Below, piece by piece: positions 51,608 through 59,591 of a DNA stretch of 64,000 nucleotides (positions are counted from its first letter, which is position 1; every line of letters starts with the position of its first letter). The translations under genes and the position numbers were made by a program. The stretch lies in contig CAJTOL010000002.1 of assembly GCA_910577645.1 (NCBI GenBank), positions 1 to 64,000 on the forward strand, in the 5' to 3' direction. The notes beneath the pieces are model-generated. The model saw only the letters and a program-made list of their open reading frames with translations. It made no database searches and was not told the origin of the DNA. The DNA is from an uncultured Lachnospiraceae bacterium. GTDB lineage: Bacteria; Bacillota; Clostridia; Lachnospirales; Lachnospiraceae.

Positions 51608-51706
51608 ATGAAAAGAATTAAAATGCTTTTTACATCCCTTAACAGCTTTAAGGATGAAAATCTGGGCCATTGCCAATGGAATCTCGTAAAAGCACGGTGG
51701 CTTTAG
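51608..51706 (+). CDS. Short open frame under the MerR-type promoter
   Basis: With AGAGGAGA before ATG, the frame encodes 32 residues beginning MKRIKMLFTSLNSFKDENLG. It resembles the start of a normal gene that ends early, 21 bases before the 3' end of the MerR gene. It may be the remnant of the original target gene. Confidence 0.4.
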   Translation: MKRIKMLFTSLNSFKDENLGHCQWNLVKARWL

Positions 51707-51727
51707 GGGGAGGAATATGGCGGGCAG

Positions 51728-52546
51728 CTATCCCAGAACAGGGATTTCAATCTGGACAATATAGTCCTCGATCCGGTCAATGACATTTTCATTGATTCCG
51801 ACTTCATAGGAAAACTCATAGAGTACCAGATTGTGTTCCTTTGCATAATCAAAAATTTCCTGATACCGTTTTGGCATCAGATCCCAGCTCCCTTTGTGGA
51901 AAGCCCTCAGATATTTTCCGCCGGGTGTGATATGCATCCCGGTTTTACAGGTGAGGAAGGGCATTTCAATAAAGAGCCTGGAGTAATCGTCAAAATTGCC
52001 GCTTTGCAGGCTGGAAACGGAAATCATGGAGCCGTAGGAAGCATCATGGAGGCGGCCCAGATGGTATTTTTCTGTTTCGGCTGTGATTAGCTCCACTTCC
52101 TCCTCAAAGGAGATGTCTTTGCTGATCTCTACTGTGACCAGACAGCGCGTTTCCCTTTCTATGATGCTGATCCGGGACAGATCCATGGTCAACAGGGTAT
52201 CCATATTTTGACGGTGGGTACACAAGGTGGTTCGGATCGCCTGCAGGTGGGTCATCTGGCGGTCAAGATCTGCTATTTTTTCATCCAGAAGGCATTTTAA
52301 GCTGCCGGCAGAGCGGTTTTTCATAAATTGCTGTATGTCATGGATGGAAACGTCCAGCTCCCGCAGCAGAAGAATCGTTTCCAAAACAGGGCTCTGATGG
52401 TAATTGTAACAGCGGTATCCGTTTTCGGGATGAATGGCGGCAGGCTTAAACAGCCCGATCTCGTCATACCACATCAGGGTTTTTTTATTAATCCCGTGCA
52501 TGGCCGCAAACTGGCCGATGGTGAGAAGCTTGTCTTTTTTATTCAT
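51728..52546 (-). CDS. MerR family regulator with GyrI-like effector domain
   Basis: This 272-residue BmrR-like regulator has an N-terminal MerR HTH (LLTIGQFAAMHGINKKTLMWYDEIGL split over residues 8-33), a coiled-coil dimer helix (about 85-120), and a C-terminal GyrI-like ligand-binding domain. Such proteins bind drugs and activate efflux genes. It diverges from the MATE gene, and a MerR-type promoter lies beyond its 3' end. Confidence 0.87.
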   Translation of the reverse strand: MNKKDKLLTIGQFAAMHGINKKTLMWYDEIGLFKPAAIHPENGYRCYNYHQSPVLETILLLRELDVSIHDIQQFMKNRSAGSLKCLLDEKIADLDRQMTHLQAIRTTLCTHRQNMDTLLTMDLSRISIIERETRCLVTVEISKDISFEEEVELITAETEKYHLGRLHDASYGSMISVSSLQSGNFDDYSRLFIEMPFLTCKTGMHITPGGKYLRAFHKGSWDLMPKRYQEIFDYAKEHNLVLYEFSYEVGINENVIDRIEDYIVQIEIPVLG

Positions 52547-52604
52547 AAAATTTGTCTCCTGAGATTTTGAATTTAGGGAGAAAGCAGGACAATAAGGAGG
52601 AATT

Positions 52605-53936
52605 ATGGAAAATCAAAATGTATATGAAAACCCGGTAGCATTGGGGAATATCTTAAAATTTGCCGTGCCGACCATTGCAATGACAGTGTTTATGTCTTTT
52701 TACACAATGGTTGACGGCCTGTTTGTATCCAACCTGATTGGCACTAATGCGCTCTCGGCAATTAACCTGACAGCGCCTGTTATCCAGCTTGTCACGGCGA
52801 TCTCCACCATGCTTGCCACCGGAGGCAGCGCAGTCATTATGAAAAAGATGGGGGAGCAGAAACGTGAGGAGGCAAAGGAAGACTTTACCTTCCTGATTTT
52901 AGTAAATACCGTTGTGGGAATCATCATGTGCGGAATGGGATATCTGGCAATGGATCACATTTTTGCAGGTATGAATCTTTCGGCAGATGTGGAAGGGTAC
53001 TGTGTGGAGTATTTAAGCCGCTATCTGGTGTTTACGGTACCGATCCTTCTGATGAACAATTTTACCCTTTATATGATTGCCAGCGAGAAAGCCACCCTTT
53101 CCCTGATCTGCTCCGTAACAGGCGGTATTCTGAACATGGTTTTGGACTATGTGTTTATTGCCGGATTTGATATGGGGATTGGCGGAGCGGCAATAGCAAC
53201 AGGGCTTGGGTATTCCGTGACAGCGGCGGCGGGCCTTTTTGTGTTCAGCCGGAAAAAAAGCCTGCTGCATTTTAAGAAACCGAAAATCCGGCTTAAAGTC
53301 CTTGTAAATGCTGCTTCAAACGGATGTTCGGAAATGGCTACGGCCCTTGTCACCGGGATCATTACAATGATGTTTAACTGGACCATGCTTCGCTACGTTG
53401 GAGAGGACGGGATTGCAGCGGTTACGATTATCATGTATGTGCTGATGTTTGCAAGCTCCCTGTATACCGGGTATTCCTATGGAGTTGCACCTATGGTCAG
53501 CTACTATTATGGGGAACAGAACCATGGGAAGCTGAAAAAGCTGGTTGGGATCAGTATGAAGGTAATCGCAGGAATCTCTCTGGCAACAGCAGGCGCTTCC
53601 CTTATGCTGACAAGACCGCTGGTATCCGTCTTTGCCCGGCCGGACAATCCGGTTTATGACCTGGCGGTAACCGGAAATCGGATATGTACCATTGCCCTTC
53701 TCTTTATTGGCTTTAATATTTTTGCCAGCGGGATGTTTACCGCGTTATCCAACGGGGTGGTTTCTGCAGTCCTTGCATTTTCCAGATCTTTTGTATTTAT
53801 GCTTATTACCATGCTGGTGCTGCCAGTGTTCCTCGGAGTTAAGGGGATCTGGCTGGCAACACCTGCTGCGGAGCTGATGGCCCTTGCTTTGTCCGCTTTT
53901 ATGCTTTTGAAATACAGAAAGAGGTATGGATATTAA
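52605..53936 (+). CDS. MATE family efflux transporter
   Basis: The 443-residue protein has twelve membrane helices in two MATE repeats, with the opening pattern FAVPTIAMTVFMSFYTMVDG. It exports cationic drugs or metabolites by ion antiport. AAGGAGGA precedes ATG. Only 58 bases separate it from the divergent MerR gene, too little for a standard promoter with leader, so its transcription start is unclear. Confidence 0.9.
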   Translation: MENQNVYENPVALGNILKFAVPTIAMTVFMSFYTMVDGLFVSNLIGTNALSAINLTAPVIQLVTAISTMLATGGSAVIMKKMGEQKREEAKEDFTFLILVNTVVGIIMCGMGYLAMDHIFAGMNLSADVEGYCVEYLSRYLVFTVPILLMNNFTLYMIASEKATLSLICSVTGGILNMVLDYVFIAGFDMGIGGAAIATGLGYSVTAAAGLFVFSRKKSLLHFKKPKIRLKVLVNAASNGCSEMATALVTGIITMMFNWTMLRYVGEDGIAAVTIIMYVLMFASSLYTGYSYGVAPMVSYYYGEQNHGKLKKLVGISMKVIAGISLATAGASLMLTRPLVSVFARPDNPVYDLAVTGNRICTIALLFIGFNIFASGMFTALSNGVVSAVLAFSRSFVFMLITMLVLPVFLGVKGIWLATPAAELMALALSAFMLLKYRKRYGY

Positions 53937-53961
53937 AAGAGGGCTTGCCCACTGAGAGTAC

Positions 53962-54588
53962 TCAGCGAATAAAACTAGTCCGGCATCCTCTTTCCTGTTC
54001 AGGGAAAGATATGCCGGATGCCTTTCCGGCTTCTATCATTTTCAGCATCCAAGCCATATTCCGGCCAATATTACGCATGGTCTGCATACCTTCCTCATCC
54101 TTTACTACTTCCTCGGCAGTATTTCCATGAACCATGTTCCAATAAGTAGAGGTTACAATAGGCATGGAGGTGATGGAGAAATATTTATTCAGCACATCGA
54201 AAGAGGCAGTAGTTCCGCCTCTCCTGGCAGAGGCAATTGCGGCCCCTGGTTTGCCCATAAAAGCTTTTTTTCCGGAAGAATAAAAGGCCCTGTCCAGAAA
54301 AGAGAGAATCCGTCCGCTGGGATGGGCATAGTATACCGGGGTTCCAAAGACAAAGCCGTCCGCTTCCATAGCCTTTGCGGTAAACTCGTTTACCTGATTT
54401 TCTGAAAAAGCGCATCCGTCTCCGGCGGCGCACTGACCGCAGCCAATACAGTCCATAACGGGGTTAGAGCCCAGTTGATAAATTTCATAGTCAATACCAT
54501 TTTCGCTTAAAACTTTTCCAATCTCTGTGAGAGCAGTGTAAGTACAGCCTTTTAAATGAGCGCTGCCATTGAGCATTAGTACCTTCAT
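53962..54588 (-). CDS. Flavodoxin-fold NAD(P)H/FMN reductase-like protein
   Basis: This 208-residue protein starts MKVLMLNGSAHLKGCT, the FMN phosphate loop, and has the CIGCGQCAAGDGCAF cysteine cluster and TPVYYAHPSG of iron-sulfur flavoproteins. ATG 54588 with AAGGAGG is preferred to a frame opening at 54702. It probably reduces quinones or other electron acceptors. It stands alone. Confidence 0.85.
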   Translation of the reverse strand: MKVLMLNGSAHLKGCTYTALTEIGKVLSENGIDYEIYQLGSNPVMDCIGCGQCAAGDGCAFSENQVNEFTAKAMEADGFVFGTPVYYAHPSGRILSFLDRAFYSSGKKAFMGKPGAAIASARRGGTTASFDVLNKYFSITSMPIVTSTYWNMVHGNTAEEVVKDEEGMQTMRNIGRNMAWMLKMIEAGKASGISFPEQERGCRTSFIR

Positions 54589-54686
54589 TTGTGTGAGAAC
54601 CTCCTTGGCTTTTCTTCCATTATATAAAACCCCATGATTATTTGCAAGCACTGTCCCCTTGCAGGCCAGGGGAAAATAGATTATAA

Positions 54687-54728
54687 TACCCTCAGTGAAC
54701 AAGGGCGCACCCTTGTCCGCGGAGGGTA
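54687..54728. repeat. Palindromic repeat, family A, full copy
   Basis: Arms TACCCTCAGTGAACAAGGG and CCCTTGTCCGCGGAGGGTA enclose a CGCA loop. It lies between the flavoprotein and the rhodanese gene. Confidence 0.75.
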
Positions 54729-54765
54729 ATCTTCATCTTATTAATTAAAGAAAGGAATCAGAAAA

Positions 54766-55089
54766 ATGGGGATTTTTTCTATGTGGAACCGCTCTGCCGG
54801 AGCAGAAGACCTGGATCAGGGGGTTTTAAAAGCCCAGTCCACTCCCGGGGCAGTGCTGTTGGATGTCCGCACGGAGGCGGAGTATTCAGAGGGCCATGTG
54901 CCTGGCAGTATTAATTTGCCTCTGGATCAGTTGGAGTCTATCCATTACAGCAAAGATACTCCTCTGTTTGTCTATTGCCGAAGCGGCGCCCGCAGCGGCA
55001 GAGGGGTAGAATATTTAAAGAGGGCAGGGTATGAAAAGGCAGAGAATATCGGCGGTATCATCACATACCATGGCCCTATGGAACGTTAA
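54766..55089 (+). CDS. Rhodanese-like domain protein
   Basis: The 107-residue single-domain protein has LLDVRTEAEYSEGHVPGSIN and the active-site loop FVYCRSGARSG, where the Cys carries persulfide sulfur. A sulfur-transfer role is likely. It is followed 20 bases later by the ybaK gene. Confidence 0.9.
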   Translation: MGIFSMWNRSAGAEDLDQGVLKAQSTPGAVLLDVRTEAEYSEGHVPGSINLPLDQLESIHYSKDTPLFVYCRSGARSGRGVEYLKRAGYEKAENIGGIITYHGPMER

Positions 55090-55109
55090 GGGTGAAAGGA
55101 AGCGCTACT

Positions 55110-55580
55110 ATGGTAAAGACTAATGCAATGCGCCTTTTAGAAGCGGCTAAAATTTCTTATCAGGCAAAAGAATATGAGGTAGACGAAACCGATTTGTCCG
55201 GCAGCCATGCAGCCGATATGATGGGGGCGGATCATGATACTGTTTTTAAAACCCTGGTTCTGAAAGGGGAAAAAACAGGGTATCTGGTCTGCTGTATTCC
55301 GGTGGATGAAGAATTGGATCTGAAAAAAGTGGCCAAAGCCGCCCATGACAAAAAAGTGGAGATGATCCCAATGAAGGATCTGCTGCCTCTTACCGGATAT
55401 ATCCGGGGAGGCTGCTCACCTATTGGGATGAAAAAGAAATTTCCTTTATATATAGAAGAAACAGCCCGGCTTTTCCATCAGATTGCCGTCAGCGCAGGGC
55501 AGAGGGGAGTCCAGATTATATTAGATCCCAATGACCTGTGCGCCTATGAAGAAGGGACTTTTGCACCCCTAATCCAGTAA
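55110..55580 (+). CDS. ybaK: YbaK-type Cys-tRNA(Pro)/aminoacyl-tRNA deacylase
   Basis: The 156-residue protein edits mischarged tRNA(Pro). Markers are TVFKTLVLKGEKTGYLVCCIPVD within about 50-70, the conserved Lys of LKKVAKAA, and GYIRGGCSPIGMKKKFP. ATG 55110 follows GAAAGGAAG. Confidence 0.9.
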   Translation: MVKTNAMRLLEAAKISYQAKEYEVDETDLSGSHAADMMGADHDTVFKTLVLKGEKTGYLVCCIPVDEELDLKKVAKAAHDKKVEMIPMKDLLPLTGYIRGGCSPIGMKKKFPLYIEETARLFHQIAVSAGQRGVQIILDPNDLCAYEEGTFAPLIQ

Positions 55581-55643
55581 AAGTCTGCCGCCGGATTTAT
55601 GGATTTTAGGATAAAAAGTTTACATAAGGGTTCGACGGAAAAA

Positions 55644-55787
55644 TTCGACAAAGAATATGACATGTTATAATTAACAAAAATGTAATATTTTTGTAAAAAT
55701 AAAAGCGACAATATTGATAAAATATTAAATAATATTTAAGTAAAAAATACGCTATCTGCACAAAAATACAGGTAGCGTATTTTTTTC
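55644..55787 (+). ncRNA. Candidate small RNA with own promoter and terminator
   Basis: TTCGAC (55644-55649), a 16-base spacer and TATAAT (55666-55671) are followed 75 bases later by a perfect terminator (55742-55787: AATACGCTA-type stem and seven T). The transcript of roughly 110 bases is AT-rich and has no likely ribosome site. A separate promoter for the next gene follows, so it is not its leader. Confidence 0.4.
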
Positions 55788-55822
55788 GCCATGGAATAAG
55801 TAACAAACTTATCTGTATTCCA

Positions 55823-55852
55823 TTGACATTTGGATACCTATTCCCATATAAT
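55823..55852 (+). promoter_or_regulatory. SigA promoter of the SleB-like hydrolase
   Basis: TTGACA (55823-55828), an 18-base spacer and TATAAT (55847-55852). A hairpin GCAGAAA...TTTCTGC lies in the leader (55878-55907). Confidence 0.7.
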
Positions 55853-55938
55853 GTGCCATATCAACCCGTAGAAATAGCAGAAAGTGGGGGAGAACCCTCA
55901 TTTCTGCACCAAAAAGAGGAAGAAAAAGGAGAGTATCT

Positions 55939-56820
55939 ATGTTTCCATTCTATTCTTTTCTTCAGGTAGCATTGCAGTTTGTCAGAGGATTTTTTGCCCC
56001 GGTGGTGCAGGCAGCCAAGTGGATGTACCGTTCCGCGGCCGTTATTACAAGCGGATGTATGGTAATTGCCATAGTGGTATTTACCGCCGCCGGATTTGGG
56101 GCAGGAGGAAAAAGCGCCCTGACGGTATTTGCAGAAGGCCGGTTTCAGGAAAGTGGCCAGGCCCTGGAGGAATCCGAAGCCGAAGAAACGGATTTGATTA
56201 CAGAAGCAAAAATACAAGCCGAATTCACCGCCTTTAAACAGGAGAGCCGAATAATCGGTCAGAGCCTGATTGAAGATACCATAAGAAGGCAGCAGAAATC
56301 TGAAGAAGCAAAAGCAGAGCTTGCGGTGAAACAGCAGGAAATACAGGAAGAAAAAGAAGCCCAGGCCCAGGAGCTTGAAGAAGAGATAAAAAAAGAAGAG
56401 GCAAGAAAAGAAGCAGAGGAGGAAAGAAAAGATGTCCGCCAGGTTTCCTGTTCCCCCTCAGACTATCAGGTGCTTTTAAAGATTGTCCAGGCAGAGGCCG
56501 GGATCTGCGACGCAAAAGGCCGTATTTTGGTAGCCAATGTGATTATGAACCGGGTGGGGAGCAAGGAATTTCCCAATAGTATTACAGAGGTAGTCTACGA
56601 AAAAGGTCAGTTTTCCCCGGTAATGGATGGGAGAATCAACAGCGTGCAGGTGACAGATTTGACCGTGGAGTGCGTCAACCGGGCTCTTTCCGGGGAAGAC
56701 TATTCCCAGGGCGCTCTGTATTTTATGAATCGAAGCCGTTCTCAGGCCGGAGCCGTCAGCTTTTTTGACAAGAAGCTTACTTACCTGTTTTCCCATGACG
56801 GACATGAATTTTTTAAATAA
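55939..56820 (+). CDS. SleB-like cell wall hydrolase
   Basis: This 293-residue protein has an N-terminal membrane anchor (about 33-55), a long Glu/Lys/Gln coiled coil (about 95-165), and a C-terminal Hydrolase_2 domain (about 185-293) starting VLLKIVQAEAGICDAKG and RILVANVIMNRV, as in SleB cortex-lytic enzymes. Unlike SleB itself there is no peptidoglycan-binding repeat. It may act in growth or spore cortex turnover. AAGGAGA precedes ATG. Confidence 0.87.
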   Translation: MFPFYSFLQVALQFVRGFFAPVVQAAKWMYRSAAVITSGCMVIAIVVFTAAGFGAGGKSALTVFAEGRFQESGQALEESEAEETDLITEAKIQAEFTAFKQESRIIGQSLIEDTIRRQQKSEEAKAELAVKQQEIQEEKEAQAQELEEEIKKEEARKEAEEERKDVRQVSCSPSDYQVLLKIVQAEAGICDAKGRILVANVIMNRVGSKEFPNSITEVVYEKGQFSPVMDGRINSVQVTDLTVECVNRALSGEDYSQGALYFMNRSRSQAGAVSFFDKKLTYLFSHDGHEFFK

Positions 56821-56980
56821 CAGTTTAACAGACGGGGAAGTTGACCGGCTGGCCGTCAGATTTTTTAAGTAATCTCACAGGAAAAAAGATTGAGTTTTCC
56901 CATACTATGACGTATACTGGAAGGAAAGGATAAGAGTTTCCCGGCAGGGAAGATTCCTACATAGGAAAGGAGAATGGGAC

Positions 56981-57445
56981 ATGATTTTTGATGAGAAAAA
57001 GAACTTGAATTTTTACAGAAATTTAGGGATTGAGGGGCGGTATGCCAAAGCAGTGGATTTTCTGCTGAATACGGATTTGGAAGCCTTAGAGCCTGGCAGG
57101 CATGAGATCGACGGCGCTGACGTTTATGCCAATGTGGTAGAGTATACCACTGTTCCCTGGGAAGAGGCTAAATTTGAGGCTCATGAGCATTATACAGATA
57201 TTCAGTATGTGATTAAGGGGACAGAGGCAATGACCTATGCTCCGGTTGGAGAGATGACGGTGACCACTCCTTACAATCCGGACAAGGATGTGGTATTTTT
57301 CGATAACTCTAATCCAGGTATCAAACTTCCTGCCAAAGAGGATCAGTATGCTATTTTCTTCCCCTGGGATGCCCACAAACCTAAGGCAGCCAATGGCCAG
57401 CCGGCTCCTATTAAGAAAGTGATTGTAAAAATTAAAGAAGACTAA
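56981..57445 (+). CDS. YhcH/YjgK/YiaL family protein
   Basis: The 154-residue cupin-like protein has VVEYTTVPWEEAKFEAHEHY followed by DIQYVIKG, and FFPWDAHKPKA, the signature of the family with His/Glu metal ligands. Members are tied to sugar acid and sialic-acid use, but no such operon is adjacent. AAAGGAG precedes ATG, and a terminator follows. Confidence 0.88.
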   Translation: MIFDEKKNLNFYRNLGIEGRYAKAVDFLLNTDLEALEPGRHEIDGADVYANVVEYTTVPWEEAKFEAHEHYTDIQYVIKGTEAMTYAPVGEMTVTTPYNPDKDVVFFDNSNPGIKLPAKEDQYAIFFPWDAHKPKAANGQPAPIKKVIVKIKED

Positions 57446-57508
57446 GAACTTTAAGAATTTTGCCGGTGCATTTTGGCGCCGGTAAAATGAAATGGATACA
57501 GATGCTGC

Positions 57509-57557
57509 AAAAAGAAACCGGCGGTCGTTCTAATTAGATGCCTGCCGGTTTCTTTTT
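57509..57557. terminator. Bidirectional terminator
   Basis: AAAAAGAAACCGGC pairs with GCCGGTTTCTTTTT. It serves the YhcH gene and the convergent minus-strand sigma operon. Confidence 0.8.
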
Positions 57558-57579
57558 ACAGTATTCTTTTTTCAAAACC

Positions 57580-58155
57580 TTACCTGTCAGACTCTTCCGA
57601 AGCGCCCCCCCCATTTTGGGAAGTCAAAAACAGACTGGATTTTTTCTCCTGAATCAACCAGATACCAAGTAAAATGATCCCCACTGCTACTACCATCTGA
57701 GGCGCTCTTTGAGTAAACCAGAAAAGCATATCCCTGAAAGGCTCTGGAATCGCCAGATATCTTCCTAAAAACCTGTGGAAAAAGTTAATGGCATTTTGCC
57801 AGACAACGGCAGCCCCCAAAAAGATCAGGCAATAAGAAGTCAGCTTACGATACTTGGTCAGCAGCAGATCCCGATTGCGGATCAAAGCGTCTATATGGAA
57901 GAAATAATCGTCTTCAACCATATAAAATTCATCATCCGGCAGTGTAACCAGATGGTTCACATGGAAAAAACTGTAAAACCACAGCACCGGCGACAGAAAC
58001 ATAATAGGCGGAAACAAAGCGCCGCTGCAGGTGAGGAGCAGGAAAAACAGGGACATAACACTGATTCCGTGTTTAAAAAAGCCCAAATACATTTCACCGG
58101 CTCCCGGAAGCAGAGAGCAGCAAAACGTAAACAAACGATTTTTCTTTCTAGTCAT
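57580..58155 (-). CDS. TM2-like membrane protein of a sigma operon
   Basis: The 191-residue protein has four hydrophobic segments. The first pair (CCSLLPGAGEMYLGFFKHG, then SVMSLFFLLL) resembles a TM2-type membrane hairpin. Function is unknown. It is third in the operon sigma factor - single-pass protein - this gene, six bases after the previous stop. Confidence 0.6.
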   Translation of the reverse strand: MTRKKNRLFTFCCSLLPGAGEMYLGFFKHGISVMSLFFLLLTCSGALFPPIMFLSPVLWFYSFFHVNHLVTLPDDEFYMVEDDYFFHIDALIRNRDLLLTKYRKLTSYCLIFLGAAVVWQNAINFFHRFLGRYLAIPEPFRDMLFWFTQRAPQMVVAVGIILLGIWLIQEKKSSLFLTSQNGGGASEESDR

Positions 58156-58161
58156 ATCAGA

Positions 58162-58569
58162 TTACCTCCAATTAAAAATATCATAAGAAAAATTCAGGAT
58201 AGAATCAGAAAGCCTTTGGGTGCTGTCGGATACCTGGGATTCCACCCGCTGCCCGGAAATCCTGGTCCGGGCCCCGGGCCCTGTAAGGCTGGGCAGGGAA
58301 AACAAGAGGAAGAGAGCTCCTGCCACCGCGGCGCCTACTTTCAGGCTGTAGGTGAAAAGCTGAAGCTTTTTGGAGGCCTGGCGGGTCTTCACCGCCACCT
58401 GGACATCCAAATTATGGCTTTTCTTTAAAACAGCCTGGGAAAAACCCATGGGAGCAGATATGGAATAATAGCGCTCTGTCTCATCTGCAAAGGCATTTAG
58501 AAAATCATCAGATTCTGCGATTTCCTCCAGGGATTCTAAATAGATTCTGGCTTTGGGATTATTTCTCAT
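58162..58569 (-). CDS. Single-pass membrane protein, candidate anti-sigma factor
   Basis: The 135-residue protein has a cytoplasmic N-terminus of about 75 residues, one membrane helix (about 77-96) and a short outside tail. It overlaps the sigma gene by four bases (ATGA). Position and layout suggest an anti-sigma factor, but no zinc-binding HxxxCxxC motif is present and no family was recognised. Confidence 0.55.
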   Translation of the reverse strand: MRNNPKARIYLESLEEIAESDDFLNAFADETERYYSISAPMGFSQAVLKKSHNLDVQVAVKTRQASKKLQLFTYSLKVGAAVAGALFLLFSLPSLTGPGARTRISGQRVESQVSDSTQRLSDSILNFSYDIFNWR

Positions 58570-59075
58570 GCCAGGTCCTCCTTTCGATATAATTTTTTCA
58601 ACATACCTTTAGCCCGGTAGATCTGGGTCTGAAGGGTCTTAATATTTTTGCCGGTTTTATCTGCAATCTCCCGAACTTCCATCTCATGGTAATAATAATC
58701 CAGGGCTACCTCCCGGTAAGGAGGGGAGAGCTGGCAGCAGCAGTCATAGAGCCGATTTTTAACCGATTCCTCCAGACAAAGCTCCTCCGGAGAGGATCGG
58801 GCGTCAGGGATGGCGGTAAAATATTCATCTGCTGTGGGGACGCTGCGCCGGCCGGCCCGCTTTAAATAGTCAATACATTTATTAGTGGCAATGCGGCACA
58901 GCCAGGCCCGCTCGTTAACCCCGTCAAAACGCCCCAGATTTTTATAAGCAGAGAGGAAGGTATCCTGAGCCAGATCTTCTGCGTCAAAATAGTCTCCGGT
59001 CAGGCGGAAGCAGATGGAGTAAATCAGATTTTGATACTGGCGGATCAAACGTTCCAGCATTTCTTCATCAGTCAA
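58566..59075 (-). CDS. ECF-type RNA polymerase sigma factor
   Basis: This 169-residue sigma factor has region 2 (LTGDYFDAEDLAQDTFLSAY, RAWLCRIATNKCIDYLKR) and region 4 (LSPPYREVALDYYYHEMEV, TLQTQIYRAKGMLKKL). It starts after AAGGAGGGG. It controls unknown genes, probably with the two membrane proteins after it. A TATAAT on the minus strand near 59175 may drive it. Confidence 0.9.
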   Translation of the reverse strand: MTDEEMLERLIRQYQNLIYSICFRLTGDYFDAEDLAQDTFLSAYKNLGRFDGVNERAWLCRIATNKCIDYLKRAGRRSVPTADEYFTAIPDARSSPEELCLEESVKNRLYDCCCQLSPPYREVALDYYYHEMEVREIADKTGKNIKTLQTQIYRAKGMLKKLYRKEDLA

Positions 59076-59084
59076 TGGTTCCCC

Positions 59085-59199
59085 TCCTTATCTGTTTCTG
59101 ATGTACCCTCAGGACAAAATGCGTATGCGCTCCTGTCCGCTAAAGGTATATTCTGCGATGATTCCGTCTTATTTATTATAACGGATAAGGAGGGGAAGT
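59085..59199. repeat. Nested inverted repeats before the ECF sigma gene
   Basis: CCCCTCCTTATC (near 59086) and GATAAGGAGGGG (near 59186) are an outer inverted pair, so the sigma gene's ribosome site has an exact complement 100 bases away. Inside lies a diverged family A palindrome (59104-59148, TACCCTCAGGACA arms). Confidence 0.5.
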
Positions 59200-59276
59200 G
59201 TCTTCAATAACATTTTATCTGGTTATTTGGAAAAAAATATGATAGACTAATACCATCATGATTTGGAGGTGCTTTC

Positions 59277-59555
59277 ATGGAAAAATTAATCCGTTACCAC
59301 GTCATTGCCAGAGGACGGGTACAGAATGTAGGATGCCGCTTTTTTGTATGCATGGAAGCCAGAAATTTGGGAATAACCGGTTATGTGGAAAATCTCTATG
59401 ACGGTACGGTCCAGATGGAGATTCAAGGGGATCCGGTTAAGCTGACCATGCTTTTGGATGCGGTCAGGAAGGGAAACGGCTATATGCGGGTGGACGATTT
59501 GGATATCAAAGAGATTCCGGTAAAGCCGGGAGAAAAGAGGTTTGGCATGGATTGA
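59277..59555 (+). CDS. acyP: Acylphosphatase
   Basis: The 92-residue enzyme has the signature GRVQNVGCRFF with catalytic Arg21 and GYVENLYDG with Asn39. It hydrolyses acyl phosphates. TTGGAGGTG precedes ATG. deoB follows 36 bases later. Confidence 0.93.
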   Translation: MEKLIRYHVIARGRVQNVGCRFFVCMEARNLGITGYVENLYDGTVQMEIQGDPVKLTMLLDAVRKGNGYMRVDDLDIKEIPVKPGEKRFGMD

Positions 59556-59591
59556 TGCCTGAGTCACAGCCATAGAAAGGAGTAAACACAC

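Noticed and set aside
53935..53991. AAAGAGG...CCTCTTT as the MATE terminator
   Set aside because: The seven-base stem has a 40-base loop and overlaps the end of the convergent flavoprotein gene; too weak to call.
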